Positions 27,094-35,701 of a DNA stretch of 64,000 nucleotides are shown here, piece by piece. This DNA is from Neolewinella aurantiaca. Lineage in GTDB: Bacteria > Bacteroidota > Bacteroidia > Chitinophagales > Saprospiraceae. The stretch covers positions 1-64,000 of the forward strand of contig NZ_VOXD01000027.1 in the NCBI RefSeq assembly GCF_008014675.1, read 5' to 3'. The position numbers were made by a program, and so were the translations under genes. The notes beneath the pieces were generated by a model. That model was not told the origin of the DNA, searched no databases, and saw only the letters and a program-made list of their open reading frames with translations. Numbering within the stretch: position 1 is the first letter of the stretch; every line of letters begins with the position of its first letter.

Positions 27094-27290
27094 CTTCGGC
27101 CTTGGCACCGGCAGTGGAATCCGGTTTTTGAAGCCGTTTAAAAATGGAAACTGTCTGAGCGTTCCCGAAGCCCCAAGATCAGCACCACAGATTTCGACGG
27201 ACTAACAAGCCAGGAAACAACCCGACAAACGCCGACGCGAGTTTTTCCATTTTAGGCTTCAGAAACTGGATTCCACGATCAGCCGGTGGC
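27094..27290 (+). repeat. A-type hairpin element, right array copy 1
   Basis: Full-length; companion 28-base hairpin at 27308-27335. Confidence 0.75.
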
Positions 27291-27536
27291 ACAGCTTTGA
27301 TTTTTTGGTTCGTTTTTTATCAAGAAAAAATGAACGGGCAAAACGGGAAGAAGCGAAGTCCTGGGGCACCGGTGGAGGAGTTCTATTCCGATTGAGCCCG
27401 CGCTACATCCCGTCTAACCTTGTCTGCCGGCGGCCCTCATTGACAAATTTCAGTTTTCAGGAGAGTCAGACCGGATCGGGATTCTAAATATTCGCTCAGC
27501 AATCAAAGTGCAGAACGCAGAGTTCAGTCCCTACTG

Positions 27537-27732
27537 CTTCGGCCTTGGCACCGGCAGTGGAATCCGGTTTTTGAAGCCGTTAAAAAATGGAAACTGTCTG
27601 AGCGTTCCCGAAGTCCCAGGATAAGCACCAAAGACTTCGACGGACCAACAAGCCAGGAAGCAACCCGACAAACGCCGACGCGAGTTTTTCCATTTTAGGC
27701 TTCAACAATCGGATTCCACGATCAGCCGGTGG
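27537..27732 (+). repeat. A-type hairpin element, right array copy 2
   Basis: Full-length; companion hairpin at 27751-27778. Confidence 0.75.
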
Positions 27733-27932
27733 CACAGCCTTGATTTTTTGGTTCGTTTTTTATCAAGAAAAAATGAACGCGCAAAACGGGAGGGAACGCA
27801 GCCCTCGGGCCTCGGTGGAGGAGTTCGACTCCGATTGAGCCCGCACTACATCCCGTCTAACCTTGCCTGCCGGGGGCCTTCTTTCGCTGCGCGGCTTCTG
27901 CGAGGTGACGGGGCAAAGAAGCAAACCCCTCA

Positions 27933-28131
27933 GGCTGTGTCCCCGGCTGATCACTAATACGGTCACTGCTGGCCTAAAAAGCAAAAACTCGCCTCAAACT
28001 GATCCTTCGAAGTCTGGAACTGTCGGGAGTCGAAGCCCTTCGGAAATGCAGCAACTCTGTGTTGGCTCATACAACTTGCTTTTCTTAACGGCCACCAGCA
28101 ACCGCATTAGTGGCCGGGGCCAAGGCCGAAG
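27933..28131 (-). repeat. B-type hairpin element, right array copy 1
   Basis: Full-length; the adjoining small hairpin (27890-27925) contains an insertion CGCTGCGCGGCTTCTGCGAG relative to the left-array copies. Confidence 0.75.
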
Positions 28132-28303
28132 TAGCTGCGCAATGAAAATAGTCAGAGGCACCGGTAGATAAGTTCTACTCCGACTGAACCCAACAGGAAA
28201 ATTATGCGACCAGAAGTCGCTAATCCCCGCTATTCACCCGAGGTGAAGGCGGCCGAACTGAGGGTGAAATAGCTACGCAGAGTACAGAGTTCAGTCCCTC
28301 CTG

Positions 28304-28500
28304 CTTCGGCCTTGGCACCGGCAGTGGAATCCGGTTTTTGAAGCCGTTAAAAAATGGAAACTGTCTGAGCGTTCCCAAAGCCCAGGAAGTAGCCACCCAG
28401 ACCTCAACGGACCGATGGGTTCAGAAGCAACCCGACAAACGCCGACGCGAGTTTTTCCATTTTAGGCTTCAAGAATTGGATTCCACGATCAGCCGGTGGC
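28304..28500 (+). repeat. A-type hairpin element, right array copy 3
   Basis: Full-length; its interior (GATGGGTTCAGAAGC) resembles left-array copy 3, suggesting two A subtypes. Companion hairpin at 28518-28545. Confidence 0.75.
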
Positions 28501-28699
28501 ACAGCCTTGATTTTTTGGTTCGTTTTTTATCAAGAAAAAATGAACGGGCAAAACGGGAGGGAACGCAGCCCTCGGGCCTCGGTGGAGGAGTCCTACTCCG
28601 ATTGAGCCCGCGCTACATCCCGTCTAACCTTGCCTGCCGGCGGCCTTCTTTCGCTGCGCGGCTTCTGCGAGGTGACGGGGCAAAGAAGCAAACCCCTCA

Positions 28700-28898
28700 G
28701 GCTGTGTCCCCGGCTGCTCACTAATACGGTCACTGCTGGCCTAAAAAGCAAAAACTCGCCTTAAACTGATCCTTCGAAGTCTGGAACTGTCGGGAGTCGA
28801 AGCCCTTCGGAAATGCAGCAACTCTGTGTTGGCTCATACAACTTGCTTTTCTTAACGGCCACCAGCAACCGCATTAGTGGCCGGGGCCAAGGCCGAAG
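28700..28898 (-). repeat. B-type hairpin element, right array copy 2
   Basis: Full-length; carries the same insertion in the adjoining small hairpin as right-array B copy 1. Confidence 0.75.
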
Positions 28899-29092
28899 TA
28901 GCTGCGCAATGAAGATAGTCGAATGCATCGATGGAGGAGTTTTACTCTGATTAAACCTCTACGTACCAATTACGCGACCGTAAGTCGCTAATCCCCGCTA
29001 TTCACCAGAGGTAAGGGCCGCCGAACCAAAGCTTATACTTGATGCTCCAACTTTCGTAATTGAAAGCAACGCACAGAGTTCCGACACTCCGG

Positions 29093-29289
29093 CTTCGGCC
29101 TTGGCACCGGCAGTGGAATCCGGTTTTTGGAGCCGTTTAAAAATGGAAACTGTCTGAGCGTTCCCGAAGTCCCAGGATCAGCACCAAACACTTCGACGGA
29201 CTGACAAGCCAGGAAACAACCCGACCAATGCCGACGCGAGTTTTTCCATTTTAGGCTTCAACAATTGGATTCCACGATCAGCCGGTGGC
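29093..29289 (+). repeat. A-type hairpin element, right array copy 4
   Basis: Full-length with one change in the arm (TTTTTGGAGCC for TTTTTGAAGCC). Companion hairpin at 29307-29334. Confidence 0.75.
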
Positions 29290-29466
29290 ACAGCCTTGAT
29301 TTTTTGGTTCGTTTTTTATCAAGAAAAAATGAACGGGCAAAACGGGAAAAAGCGCAGTCCTGGGGAACCGGTGGAGGAGTTTCACTCCGATTGAACACAC
29401 GTCACCGCCCGTCTCACCTTGCCTGCCGGCGGCCTTCTTTGTCAGGGCAAAGAAGCAAACCCCTCA

Positions 29467-29666
29467 GGCTGTGTCCCCGGCTGATCACTAATGCGGTCAC
29501 TGCTGGCCTAAAAAGCAAAAACTCGCCATCAAACTGATCCTTCGAAGTCTGGAACTGTCGGGAGTCGAAGCCCTTCGGAAATGCAGCAACTCTGTGTTGG
29601 CTCATACAACTTGCTTTTCTTAACGGCCACCAGCAACCGCATTAGTGGCCGGGGCCAAGGCCGAAG
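29467..29666 (-). repeat. B-type hairpin element, right array copy 3
   Basis: Full-length; lacks the small-hairpin insertion, so it is closer to the left-array B copies. Confidence 0.75.
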
Positions 29667-29869
29667 TAGCTGCGCAATGAAAATAGTCAGAGGCACCGGT
29701 AGATAAGTTCTACTCCAACTGAACCCAACAGGAAAATTATGCGACCAGAAGTCGCTTTTCTCCGCTATTCACCCGAGGTGAAGGCGGCCGAACTAAAGCT
29801 TATACTTGATGCTCCAACTTCCGTAATTGAAAGCGACGCGCAGAGTTCAGTCCCTCCGCCTTCGGCCTT

Positions 29870-30056
29870 GGCACCGGCAGTGGAATCCGATTTTTGAAGC
29901 CGTTTAAAAATGGAAACTGTCTGAGCGTTCCCGAATCCCCAGGATCAGCCCCAAAGATTTCGACGGACCAACAAGCCAGGAAACAACCCAACCAACGCCG
30001 ACGCGAGTTTTTCCATTTTAGGCTTCAGAAATTGGATTCCACGATCAGCCGGTGGC
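29870..30056 (+). repeat. A-type hairpin element, right array copy 5
   Basis: About ten bases shorter than the others in the loop region. Companion hairpin at 30074-30101; the array ends soon after. Confidence 0.7.
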
Positions 30057-30416
30057 ACAGCCTTGATTTTTTGGTTCGTTTTTTATCAAGAAAAAATGAA
30101 CGGGCAAAACGGGAAGAAGCGCAGTCCTCGGGCACCGGAGGAGGAGTCTTACTCCGATTGAAGCTCTACGTGGCAATTTTAACGACTAGCCGGCGATACA
30201 CACACCGGTCCGTTTATTTACCCTATATTGTCTTAGGCAAAGACCAGGTAGAAGCAGGTTTCCGGCCTACCAACCGGAATTTGCCGGTATTACACCCGGA
30301 CAGAGGGCGTTTCAGGGTGTATAGTTTTGTTTTTCAGCTATTTATTTTGTTCCATGCTTGTTGGCTTTTGATGCGCCGCGGGCTACAGGCTTTTTGTCAT
30401 TTAAAATTTATCGATC

Positions 30417-31082
30417 ATGAAATGGGCATACAGTATTCAGCAAAAAATCAAGGCGGCAGGTTTGCTTGCCGCTATCTGTTTTCTGGTGATCGGAACCAGT
30501 TTTCTGGGAAGGTCCCATATGGATAGTCTTAGTGATTCTTTCTCTTCGGTATACGAAGACCGGCTCGTTGTGGAGAGCTATATCTATATGATCTCCGATC
30601 ATTTGTACCAAAAGAAGGCAGCGCTTGACCATTGCACTGAGTTTGCCGATGCCGACTTTCGGACAGATCTGGGGGCGCACAACACGGCCATCAACGAGCT
30701 GTTATCTAATTACGATAAAACGGTGCTTACCGAAGACGAAGCCGCTTTCCTCCAGGACTTCAAGGCCAACATCCTTGCCCTGCACGAACTCGAAGTAGAA
30801 TACCTCCGCTTTTCTGACGGAGAGCCAGAGCTTGTCGCGATCCGGGAATCGCTCAACCATCAATTCCACCTTGCTGCAGCCAACCTCCGCCAGCTTTCCG
30901 ATATTCAGATAAAGGAAGGTAAAATTCTCAACGACCGGTCTCAGCAAATAGTGAAAGGCTCCTCGCTGATCACCAGCCTTGAACTCGTTATCCTTATCTG
31001 TATCGCCATCATCCTGCAGGTAATCGTACTGGCTAGCCGACCCGTGATTGCCCGAACCTGGCAGCAGGGTAACCTGAACTGA
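30417..31082 (+). CDS. MCP-type four-helix-bundle membrane protein without output domain
   Basis: A 221-residue protein with an N-terminal membrane segment (IKAAGLLAAICFLVIGTSFLG), a ~160-residue periplasmic helical domain of the 4HB_MCP type, and a second membrane segment (LELVILICIAIILQVIVLAS) followed by only ~15 residues. It therefore looks like a ligand-binding sensor module with no kinase, methyl-accepting or cyclase output. Such stand-alone modules are common in Bacteroidota. It may work through a partner protein. It starts about 250 bases beyond the right repeat array. Confidence 0.7.
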   Translation: MKWAYSIQQKIKAAGLLAAICFLVIGTSFLGRSHMDSLSDSFSSVYEDRLVVESYIYMISDHLYQKKAALDHCTEFADADFRTDLGAHNTAINELLSNYDKTVLTEDEAAFLQDFKANILALHELEVEYLRFSDGEPELVAIRESLNHQFHLAAANLRQLSDIQIKEGKILNDRSQQIVKGSSLITSLELVILICIAIILQVIVLASRPVIARTWQQGNLN

Positions 31083-31238
31083 CGGGGAGGCCTTCTGCCT
31101 GAGCTGAAAGAAGGGCTTTGAGCGCCCTTTAACGGGCTGTAATCAGCTAAAAGTGATTCTTTTGTCGTCTCTAAGCATTAGAGCACTACCTTCGAGGCTT
31201 CTAAATCGCGTCCTCCATACCGGGCCAAATACATTTGC

Positions 31239-32327
31239 ATGCACTTGAAGTTTAATAGAAAGAGCCCGTCTGGGTTCTACGCAGAGGTCAAGAGAGAAGT
31301 CGAAGACTACTTCACCTCAAATAGCATAAGCAGGAATGCCAACACCAGTATGGTGCTAAAAACGGTACTTTTTCTTGGGGGGCTCCCCATTCTTTATTGC
31401 CTTATCGTTTTTGGGCAGTTCAGCCTGGGCGTAACGTTTGGCCTGACGATACTGATCGGTATGTGCCAGGCATTTATCGGCTTCAACGTTGCGCACGATG
31501 CTATTCACGGCAGCTACTCTTCAAACCAAAGGGTCAACAAACTGCTTAGCTACAGCTTCAACGTCATCGGTGCCAATGCTTACGTATGGAAAATTACCCA
31601 CAACGTGGTTCACCATACCTACACCAACATCCCCGGCCACGATGAGGACCTGGACGTAGCTCCCGGTTTACTGCGGCTGTCGCGGCTGGAAGAGAAAAAA
31701 CCGATAATGCAGTACCAGCATATCTACGCATTCCTGCTCTACGGTCTGGCTTCGCTCTCGTGGGTGTTTCGTAAGGATTTTGTGAAGTTCTTTCAGTCGA
31801 AAATCGGCCACACCGATAATACCGATCATCCCAGGAACGAGTATTACAAACTATTCTTCTTCAAGGCGGTGTACTATACCTTGTTCATCGTTGTGCCCCT
31901 CATCGTTATGGACATTACCTGGTGGCAATTCGTGATCGGTTTTGTTGCTATGCACCTGGCCGAAGGCCTGGTACTCGGCCTGGTTTTCCAGCTTGCTCAC
32001 GCCGTTGAGGAAACCGATTTTCCGGAACCCGATGAGGAAGGGTCTATGGAAGAATCATGGGCTGTACACCAGATGCATACCACGGCAAATTTCTCCCGCA
32101 ACAGCAAAACGGCTGCTTTTTTATGCGGAGGGTTGAACTACCAGATCGAGCATCATCTTTTTGCCAACATCTGCCATATTCACTATCCTGCCATCTCCGG
32201 TATCGTGGAGCGTGTAGCCCATAAACACGGCATTCCTTACCACGATAACGCTACGTTTTACGACGCACTCTGTTCTCATTACCGGATTTTGAAGAAAATG
32301 GGGCAAAAGGAAGAAGTGCTGGCGTAA
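31239..32327 (+). CDS. Acyl-lipid / acyl-CoA fatty acid desaturase
   Basis: A 362-residue membrane desaturase that adds a double bond to fatty acyl chains. The three histidine boxes of the di-iron site are present: HDAIHG (about 87-91), HNVVHHTYTN (about 121-126) and QIEHHLF (about 302-306), the last with the QxxHH form of front-end or linoleoyl-type desaturases. Four hydrophobic segments are visible, two between box 1 and box 3. No fused cytochrome b5 domain. It probably adjusts membrane fluidity. It converges with truB. Confidence 0.88.
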   Translation: MHLKFNRKSPSGFYAEVKREVEDYFTSNSISRNANTSMVLKTVLFLGGLPILYCLIVFGQFSLGVTFGLTILIGMCQAFIGFNVAHDAIHGSYSSNQRVNKLLSYSFNVIGANAYVWKITHNVVHHTYTNIPGHDEDLDVAPGLLRLSRLEEKKPIMQYQHIYAFLLYGLASLSWVFRKDFVKFFQSKIGHTDNTDHPRNEYYKLFFFKAVYYTLFIVVPLIVMDITWWQFVIGFVAMHLAEGLVLGLVFQLAHAVEETDFPEPDEEGSMEESWAVHQMHTTANFSRNSKTAAFLCGGLNYQIEHHLFANICHIHYPAISGIVERVAHKHGIPYHDNATFYDALCSHYRILKKMGQKEEVLA

Positions 32328-32362
32328 CCGATTGGATTGCAGGAACCACTGCACCGGGCGGT

Positions 32363-33085
32363 TTATTCCCCGGCGTCCATTGGAGGGATTTGCCCGAGAA
32401 GATCTTCGAGGTCCCACATACTTGCTTCTGCGAACGGGCCTACCGAAGACCGTCGTAGTGCGGTGAGGTAACCGCCCGAGTCGAGGTTTTTACCCAGATC
32501 GTAGGCGAGTGAGCGGATGTAAGTTCCTTTAGAGCAGGTAATCTCGAAGTCGACTTCCGGCATCTCGATGCGGGTGATTTTAAACTCGTGCACGGTTACC
32601 GGGCGCGGTTTCACTTCTACCTGTACGCCTTTGCGGGCTTTCTTATACAGCGGTTGGCCATCGACTTTGATGGCGGAAAAAATCGGGGGCAGTTGCTCCA
32701 GGTCACCGGTGAGGCCGAGCGCGGCTTGGCGGATCATCTCATCGGTAATATGGTCGGTCGGGAAGGTGGCGTTGATGGGTTCTTCCGCGTCGTAGCTCGC
32801 GGTGGTGGCCCCCAGGGTGATGGTGCCGGTGTAGGTCTTGTCCATGCCCTGTAATTCGGCGAGGCGTTTGGTCCATTTGCCGGTACAGATGTTCAGCATC
32901 CCGGTGGCCATCGGGTCCAGCGTACCGGCGTGGCCTACTTTAATTTTCTTGATGCCGAGGTGCTTCCTGATGGCCCAGCGAACCTTGTTTACAACGTCGA
33001 AACTGGTCCAGCCCTTGGGTTTGTCAACCAGCAGTAAACAACCTTCCTGAAAGGTAAAGGGAGGGGTAGTGGTAGGAGGAAGCAT
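32363..33085 (-). CDS. truB: tRNA pseudouridine(55) synthase
   Basis: A 240-residue enzyme that makes pseudouridine 55 in the T-loop of tRNAs. The catalytic motif GHAGTLDPMATG has the nucleophile Asp57; KPKGWTSFDVV, YTGTITLGATTASYDAE and CSKGTYIRSLAYDLG are the other standard segments. There is no PUA extension. The start at 33085 (MLPPTTTPPF...) is preferred over a frame beginning at 33148, which adds 21 unlike residues. In many Bacteroidota it follows uppP directly; here a cytochrome gene sits between them. Confidence 0.92.
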   Translation of the reverse strand: MLPPTTTPPFTFQEGCLLLVDKPKGWTSFDVVNKVRWAIRKHLGIKKIKVGHAGTLDPMATGMLNICTGKWTKRLAELQGMDKTYTGTITLGATTASYDAEEPINATFPTDHITDEMIRQAALGLTGDLEQLPPIFSAIKVDGQPLYKKARKGVQVEVKPRPVTVHEFKITRIEMPEVDFEITCSKGTYIRSLAYDLGKNLDSGGYLTALRRSSVGPFAEASMWDLEDLLGQIPPMDAGE

Positions 33086-33129
33086 TAAAGTATGCGGTAT
33101 TTGATTAGTAATGTTAGATGTACGACTCT

Positions 33130-33146
33130 GGCGCGGCCGCAGGTGC
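33130..33146 (-). repeat. Iterated motif copy 9 (upstream of truB)
   Basis: Forward sense GCACCTGCGGCCGCGCC, preceded by TTT, about 45 bases upstream of the truB start. Confidence 0.7.
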
Positions 33147-33267
33147 AAAGAACGTTATTTAGAAGGCAATGTGTTGCAAGAGTTGCCTTGCTTCTGAAAA
33201 CCAGTAGCTTATCTGCCGCAGGCAGCTGGCAGCTTTATCACTTTTCCGGAACTATACCATCGCCCGG

Positions 33268-34233
33268 CTATTTCTTTCGGGGCATCTCAACTACCCAGAT
33301 CCCGCGCAATTGATTGGCGGCGTAACCTGTAGCCTGATCTGCGGGGTACAGCTCCCGGAGGGCAGACAAGGTAGCGGGGCTGAGATCATCCGTTGTATCT
33401 CCGTGGCACTTCAGGCACATATCGTTGGTTATGATCGGGTAGTAACCCGTAATGATTTCTTTTTCTTCGTAGAGACGGTACGGCTGTGTTTTGCCTCGGG
33501 CCAGGTCTTCGCGCAGCGCCGCAATCTGAAACAGTTGCAAGCTGTCGGCGGCATTGTCCGGATTACGGGGGCGGTCACTGACCCTGCGTATGCTGATATT
33601 TTGCGCTGTTCCGGAGCTGTCGGTCAGCGTTTCTGCACGGACGTTACAGAAGCTGACGGCGTGTTCAGGCCCGCCGGCCTGAATGGCTTTCAGGAGATTT
33701 GAACCGAGTACTGATTTGGTTTGCATCGCAAACCGCCGCCCCCGGTCAGCGAAGCTCTCTGCTGCGTCCGGGCTATCCTGATCGGAGCGTCTCTCCCCGA
33801 GGCGTTGTTTTTCTAACCACTCAGGATCCTCCAGGTCTGCGTGGTAAACGAAGGCGGCAATGGCCTTCAGGTCTTCTTCGGGGTATTGGAGCTGGGGCAT
33901 CAGACCGAAGCGGCCAACGGCGCCAGGCATCTTCGAGTAACCTTTTGATGGGCGTCCGACGAAGCGAACGATGTCTGCGGTGAAACCGGACAGTGTGGTT
34001 GAATCATTGAGATAGTGGTTCTTTACCATCAGCATCGAAGGGGCTAACCGGCCCGTAAGCTGAGCTTCAGGGCTGTGGCAAGACTGACAGTTTGCCTCCA
34101 GCAACGACTTCCCCGCTTGTATTTGTGCCAGTACCGCCGGGTCGTCCGGCAGGTCATGGTTTGTATCGGGTGGGGTGGGGCTGTTGCAAGAGGTGATCAG
34201 GATCGCCAGTAGTGCTGCGAGCAGATTCTTCAT
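33268..34233 (-). CDS. Cytochrome c / DUF3365 fusion lipoprotein
   Basis: A 321-residue exported haem protein. The lipobox ITSC places the lipid Cys near residue 16. An N-terminal class I cytochrome c domain has CQSCH (residues 49-53) and a distal Met in the MPGAVGRFGLMPQL region. A C-terminal DUF3365 (Tll0287-like) domain follows, with a second haem site CLKCHG near residue 275. Both are c-type haem attachment sites, so it should be matured outside the cytoplasm and take part in periplasmic electron transfer or redox sensing. It interrupts the usual uppP-truB order. Confidence 0.85.
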   Translation of the reverse strand: MKNLLAALLAILITSCNSPTPPDTNHDLPDDPAVLAQIQAGKSLLEANCQSCHSPEAQLTGRLAPSMLMVKNHYLNDSTTLSGFTADIVRFVGRPSKGYSKMPGAVGRFGLMPQLQYPEEDLKAIAAFVYHADLEDPEWLEKQRLGERRSDQDSPDAAESFADRGRRFAMQTKSVLGSNLLKAIQAGGPEHAVSFCNVRAETLTDSSGTAQNISIRRVSDRPRNPDNAADSLQLFQIAALREDLARGKTQPYRLYEEKEIITGYYPIITNDMCLKCHGDTTDDLSPATLSALRELYPADQATGYAANQLRGIWVVEMPRKK

Positions 34234-34396
34234 TGTGGTGATGTTTAGAATTGGTGCTGAAGTACGGGTGAGGCAAGACCTTCACCGCTGCGCAACAAAT
34301 CTATTACCACAAAACCGGGGGTTCTGTAATGTGGCTCACACAACAGAAAAAAGAAGAGCAGGCAGGTTATGGAAGCGTTTCCGGAAAACCGGCTTT

Positions 34397-34414
34397 GCAC
34401 CTGCGGCCGCGCCC
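34397..34414 (+). repeat. Iterated motif copy 10 (downstream of uppP)
   Basis: TTT then GCACCTGCGGCCGCGCCC, perfect. It ends 6 bases from the uppP stop. Confidence 0.75.
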
Positions 34415-34420
34415 TGATGC

Positions 34421-35215
34421 TTAACCCACTGCTTTGATTAGCAAAACGATAGCTGCTACCGCAAAACAGTAGTAGGCAAACCACTTCAGTTCGGCTTTTT
34501 TGACCAATTTGATCATCCAGACGCAGGCAGCGATACCGGTCAGAAAAGCGGCGATGAAGCCGATGCTCAGTTCCGGTATAGAGACGGTTCCGGAAAAATC
34601 GCCGTCGAGGAGGTCTTTGGCCATTTTACCCAAGATGAGCGGGACCACCATCAGAAAGCTGAACCGGGCAGACTTTTCGCGATCGATGCCCAGCAAAACG
34701 CTGGTGGAAATGGTCGCCCCGGACCGGCTGATGCCAGGCAGAATCGCCACGGCTTGCGCCAGACCGATGATGACGGCGTCTTTAAATCCGACATCTTTGT
34801 TCGTATTCCTTGCCCGGTCCGCCAGAAAAAGCAGGAGCCCGGTAAGGATGAGCATGCAGGCAACCAGCACAATTTGCTTATCGAAGAGTGCCTCCAGAAG
34901 ATCATCGAACAGTACCCCAACCACAGCGGCGGGTACCATACTCAGGATGATCAGGGCGGAGAATTTTGTTCCGTCGTTCCACTTAAATTTGAAAAGGTCG
35001 GAGATGATTTCCAGCACATCTTTACGGAATACGACCAGCGTTGCCAGCGCGGTAGCAGCATGCAGGGTAACGGTCATGAGCATAGACTCGGCCGCGAGGC
35101 TGTCGTCCTGCATAATCCATTTGGCCAGCTCGAGGTGGCCGCTGCTGGAAACCGGCAAAAATTCGGTTAGCCCCTGGACGATGCCAAGGACGAGGGCCTT
35201 TAATAGTTCTATCAT
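34421..35215 (-). CDS. uppP: Undecaprenyl-diphosphatase
   Basis: A 264-residue BacA/UppP-type enzyme that recycles undecaprenyl pyrophosphate to the phosphate carrier for cell-wall synthesis. The signature PVSSSGHLELAKW (residues 21-33) with the catalytic Glu/His region and PGISRSGATIS near residue 160 are present, with about eight hydrophobic segments. It lies in the typical Bacteroidota order ftsX, DUF3098, uppP. Confidence 0.93.
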   Translation of the reverse strand: MIELLKALVLGIVQGLTEFLPVSSSGHLELAKWIMQDDSLAAESMLMTVTLHAATALATLVVFRKDVLEIISDLFKFKWNDGTKFSALIILSMVPAAVVGVLFDDLLEALFDKQIVLVACMLILTGLLLFLADRARNTNKDVGFKDAVIIGLAQAVAILPGISRSGATISTSVLLGIDREKSARFSFLMVVPLILGKMAKDLLDGDFSGTVSIPELSIGFIAAFLTGIAACVWMIKLVKKAELKWFAYYCFAVAAIVLLIKAVG

Positions 35216-35275
35216 TTGGATCGTTGGATCGCGGAGCGTTAGCCTGTGGAACTCCCACTGCTAACGTCCATCTTA

Positions 35276-35629
35276 CTATTTCTTCAGAATAGCGTAAATA
35301 ACCGTACCCAGGCCTGCCAGCATAACGATGGGGGCCAGTGTGATTTTACGGAAGGAATAAATAACATTTTCATCAAAAACGGCAGGGTCTTCTCCCCGGC
35401 CACCACTCATGAGCAGCAGGCTGAGCACCACCAGACCAAACCCGATACCCATCCAGATGTAAGTGTCGCGGCCGAAGGTCAGCGGACGATCGTTCGCTGG
35501 CTTGGCGGCAGCGGTGCGGGAGGAAGTACGGGGCGTTGCGGGTTTAGGGGTCGCTGCCGCTCTGGGAGTATTGGCTGCGGCGCGTTGGGCTTCGCGGCGA
35601 TCTGACTTTTTATTATGTTGCTTACTCAT
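35276..35629 (-). CDS. DUF3098 membrane protein
   Basis: A 117-residue protein with a basic, Ala/Pro-rich first half (residues 1-50) and two membrane segments (YIWMGIGFGLVVLSLLLM and ITLAPIVMLAGLGTVIYAIL). This matches the DUF3098 family, which in Bacteroidota sits next to ftsX and uppP. No function is known. The cell-envelope neighbours suggest a role near division or wall synthesis. Confidence 0.8.
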   Translation of the reverse strand: MSKQHNKKSDRREAQRAAANTPRAAATPKPATPRTSSRTAAAKPANDRPLTFGRDTYIWMGIGFGLVVLSLLLMSGGRGEDPAVFDENVIYSFRKITLAPIVMLAGLGTVIYAILKK

Positions 35630-35701
35630 GTTTTGTCGGTTGGTGGTTGCCGGTTGTCGGTTGGTGGCAGCATTACGTTACCACAGCGGACGACCGAAAA
35701 A

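Larger units (their letters stand above)
26800..30165. repeat. Right array of structured repeats
   Basis: It occupies the gap between the divergent M28 peptidase and the 4-helix-bundle protein. Order on plus: degraded leading part, A (plus), A (plus), B (minus), A (plus), B (minus), A (plus), B (minus), A (plus). A-to-A spacing is 443, 767, 789 and 777 bp: one short unit lacking B, then three long units. Orientation is opposite to the left array. Spacer stem-loops match those of the left array, including GCGACCAGAAGTCGC, TTCACCCGAGGTGAA and CTTTCGTAATTGAAAG. No gene is supported inside it. Confidence 0.85.

Noticed and set aside
17712-30165. Short frames in the arrays encoding peptides such as RFLSRKNERAKREE
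   Set aside because: The same frames recur because the DNA repeats; the constrained feature is hairpin structure, frames break between copies, and no start or ribosome-binding context is kept.
17237-30165. CRISPR array or integron cassette array
   Set aside because: The repeats are ~200 bp and ~770 bp in two orientations, not short direct repeats with unique spacers. There is no cas or integron integrase gene, no GTTRRRY-type site and no cassette genes.
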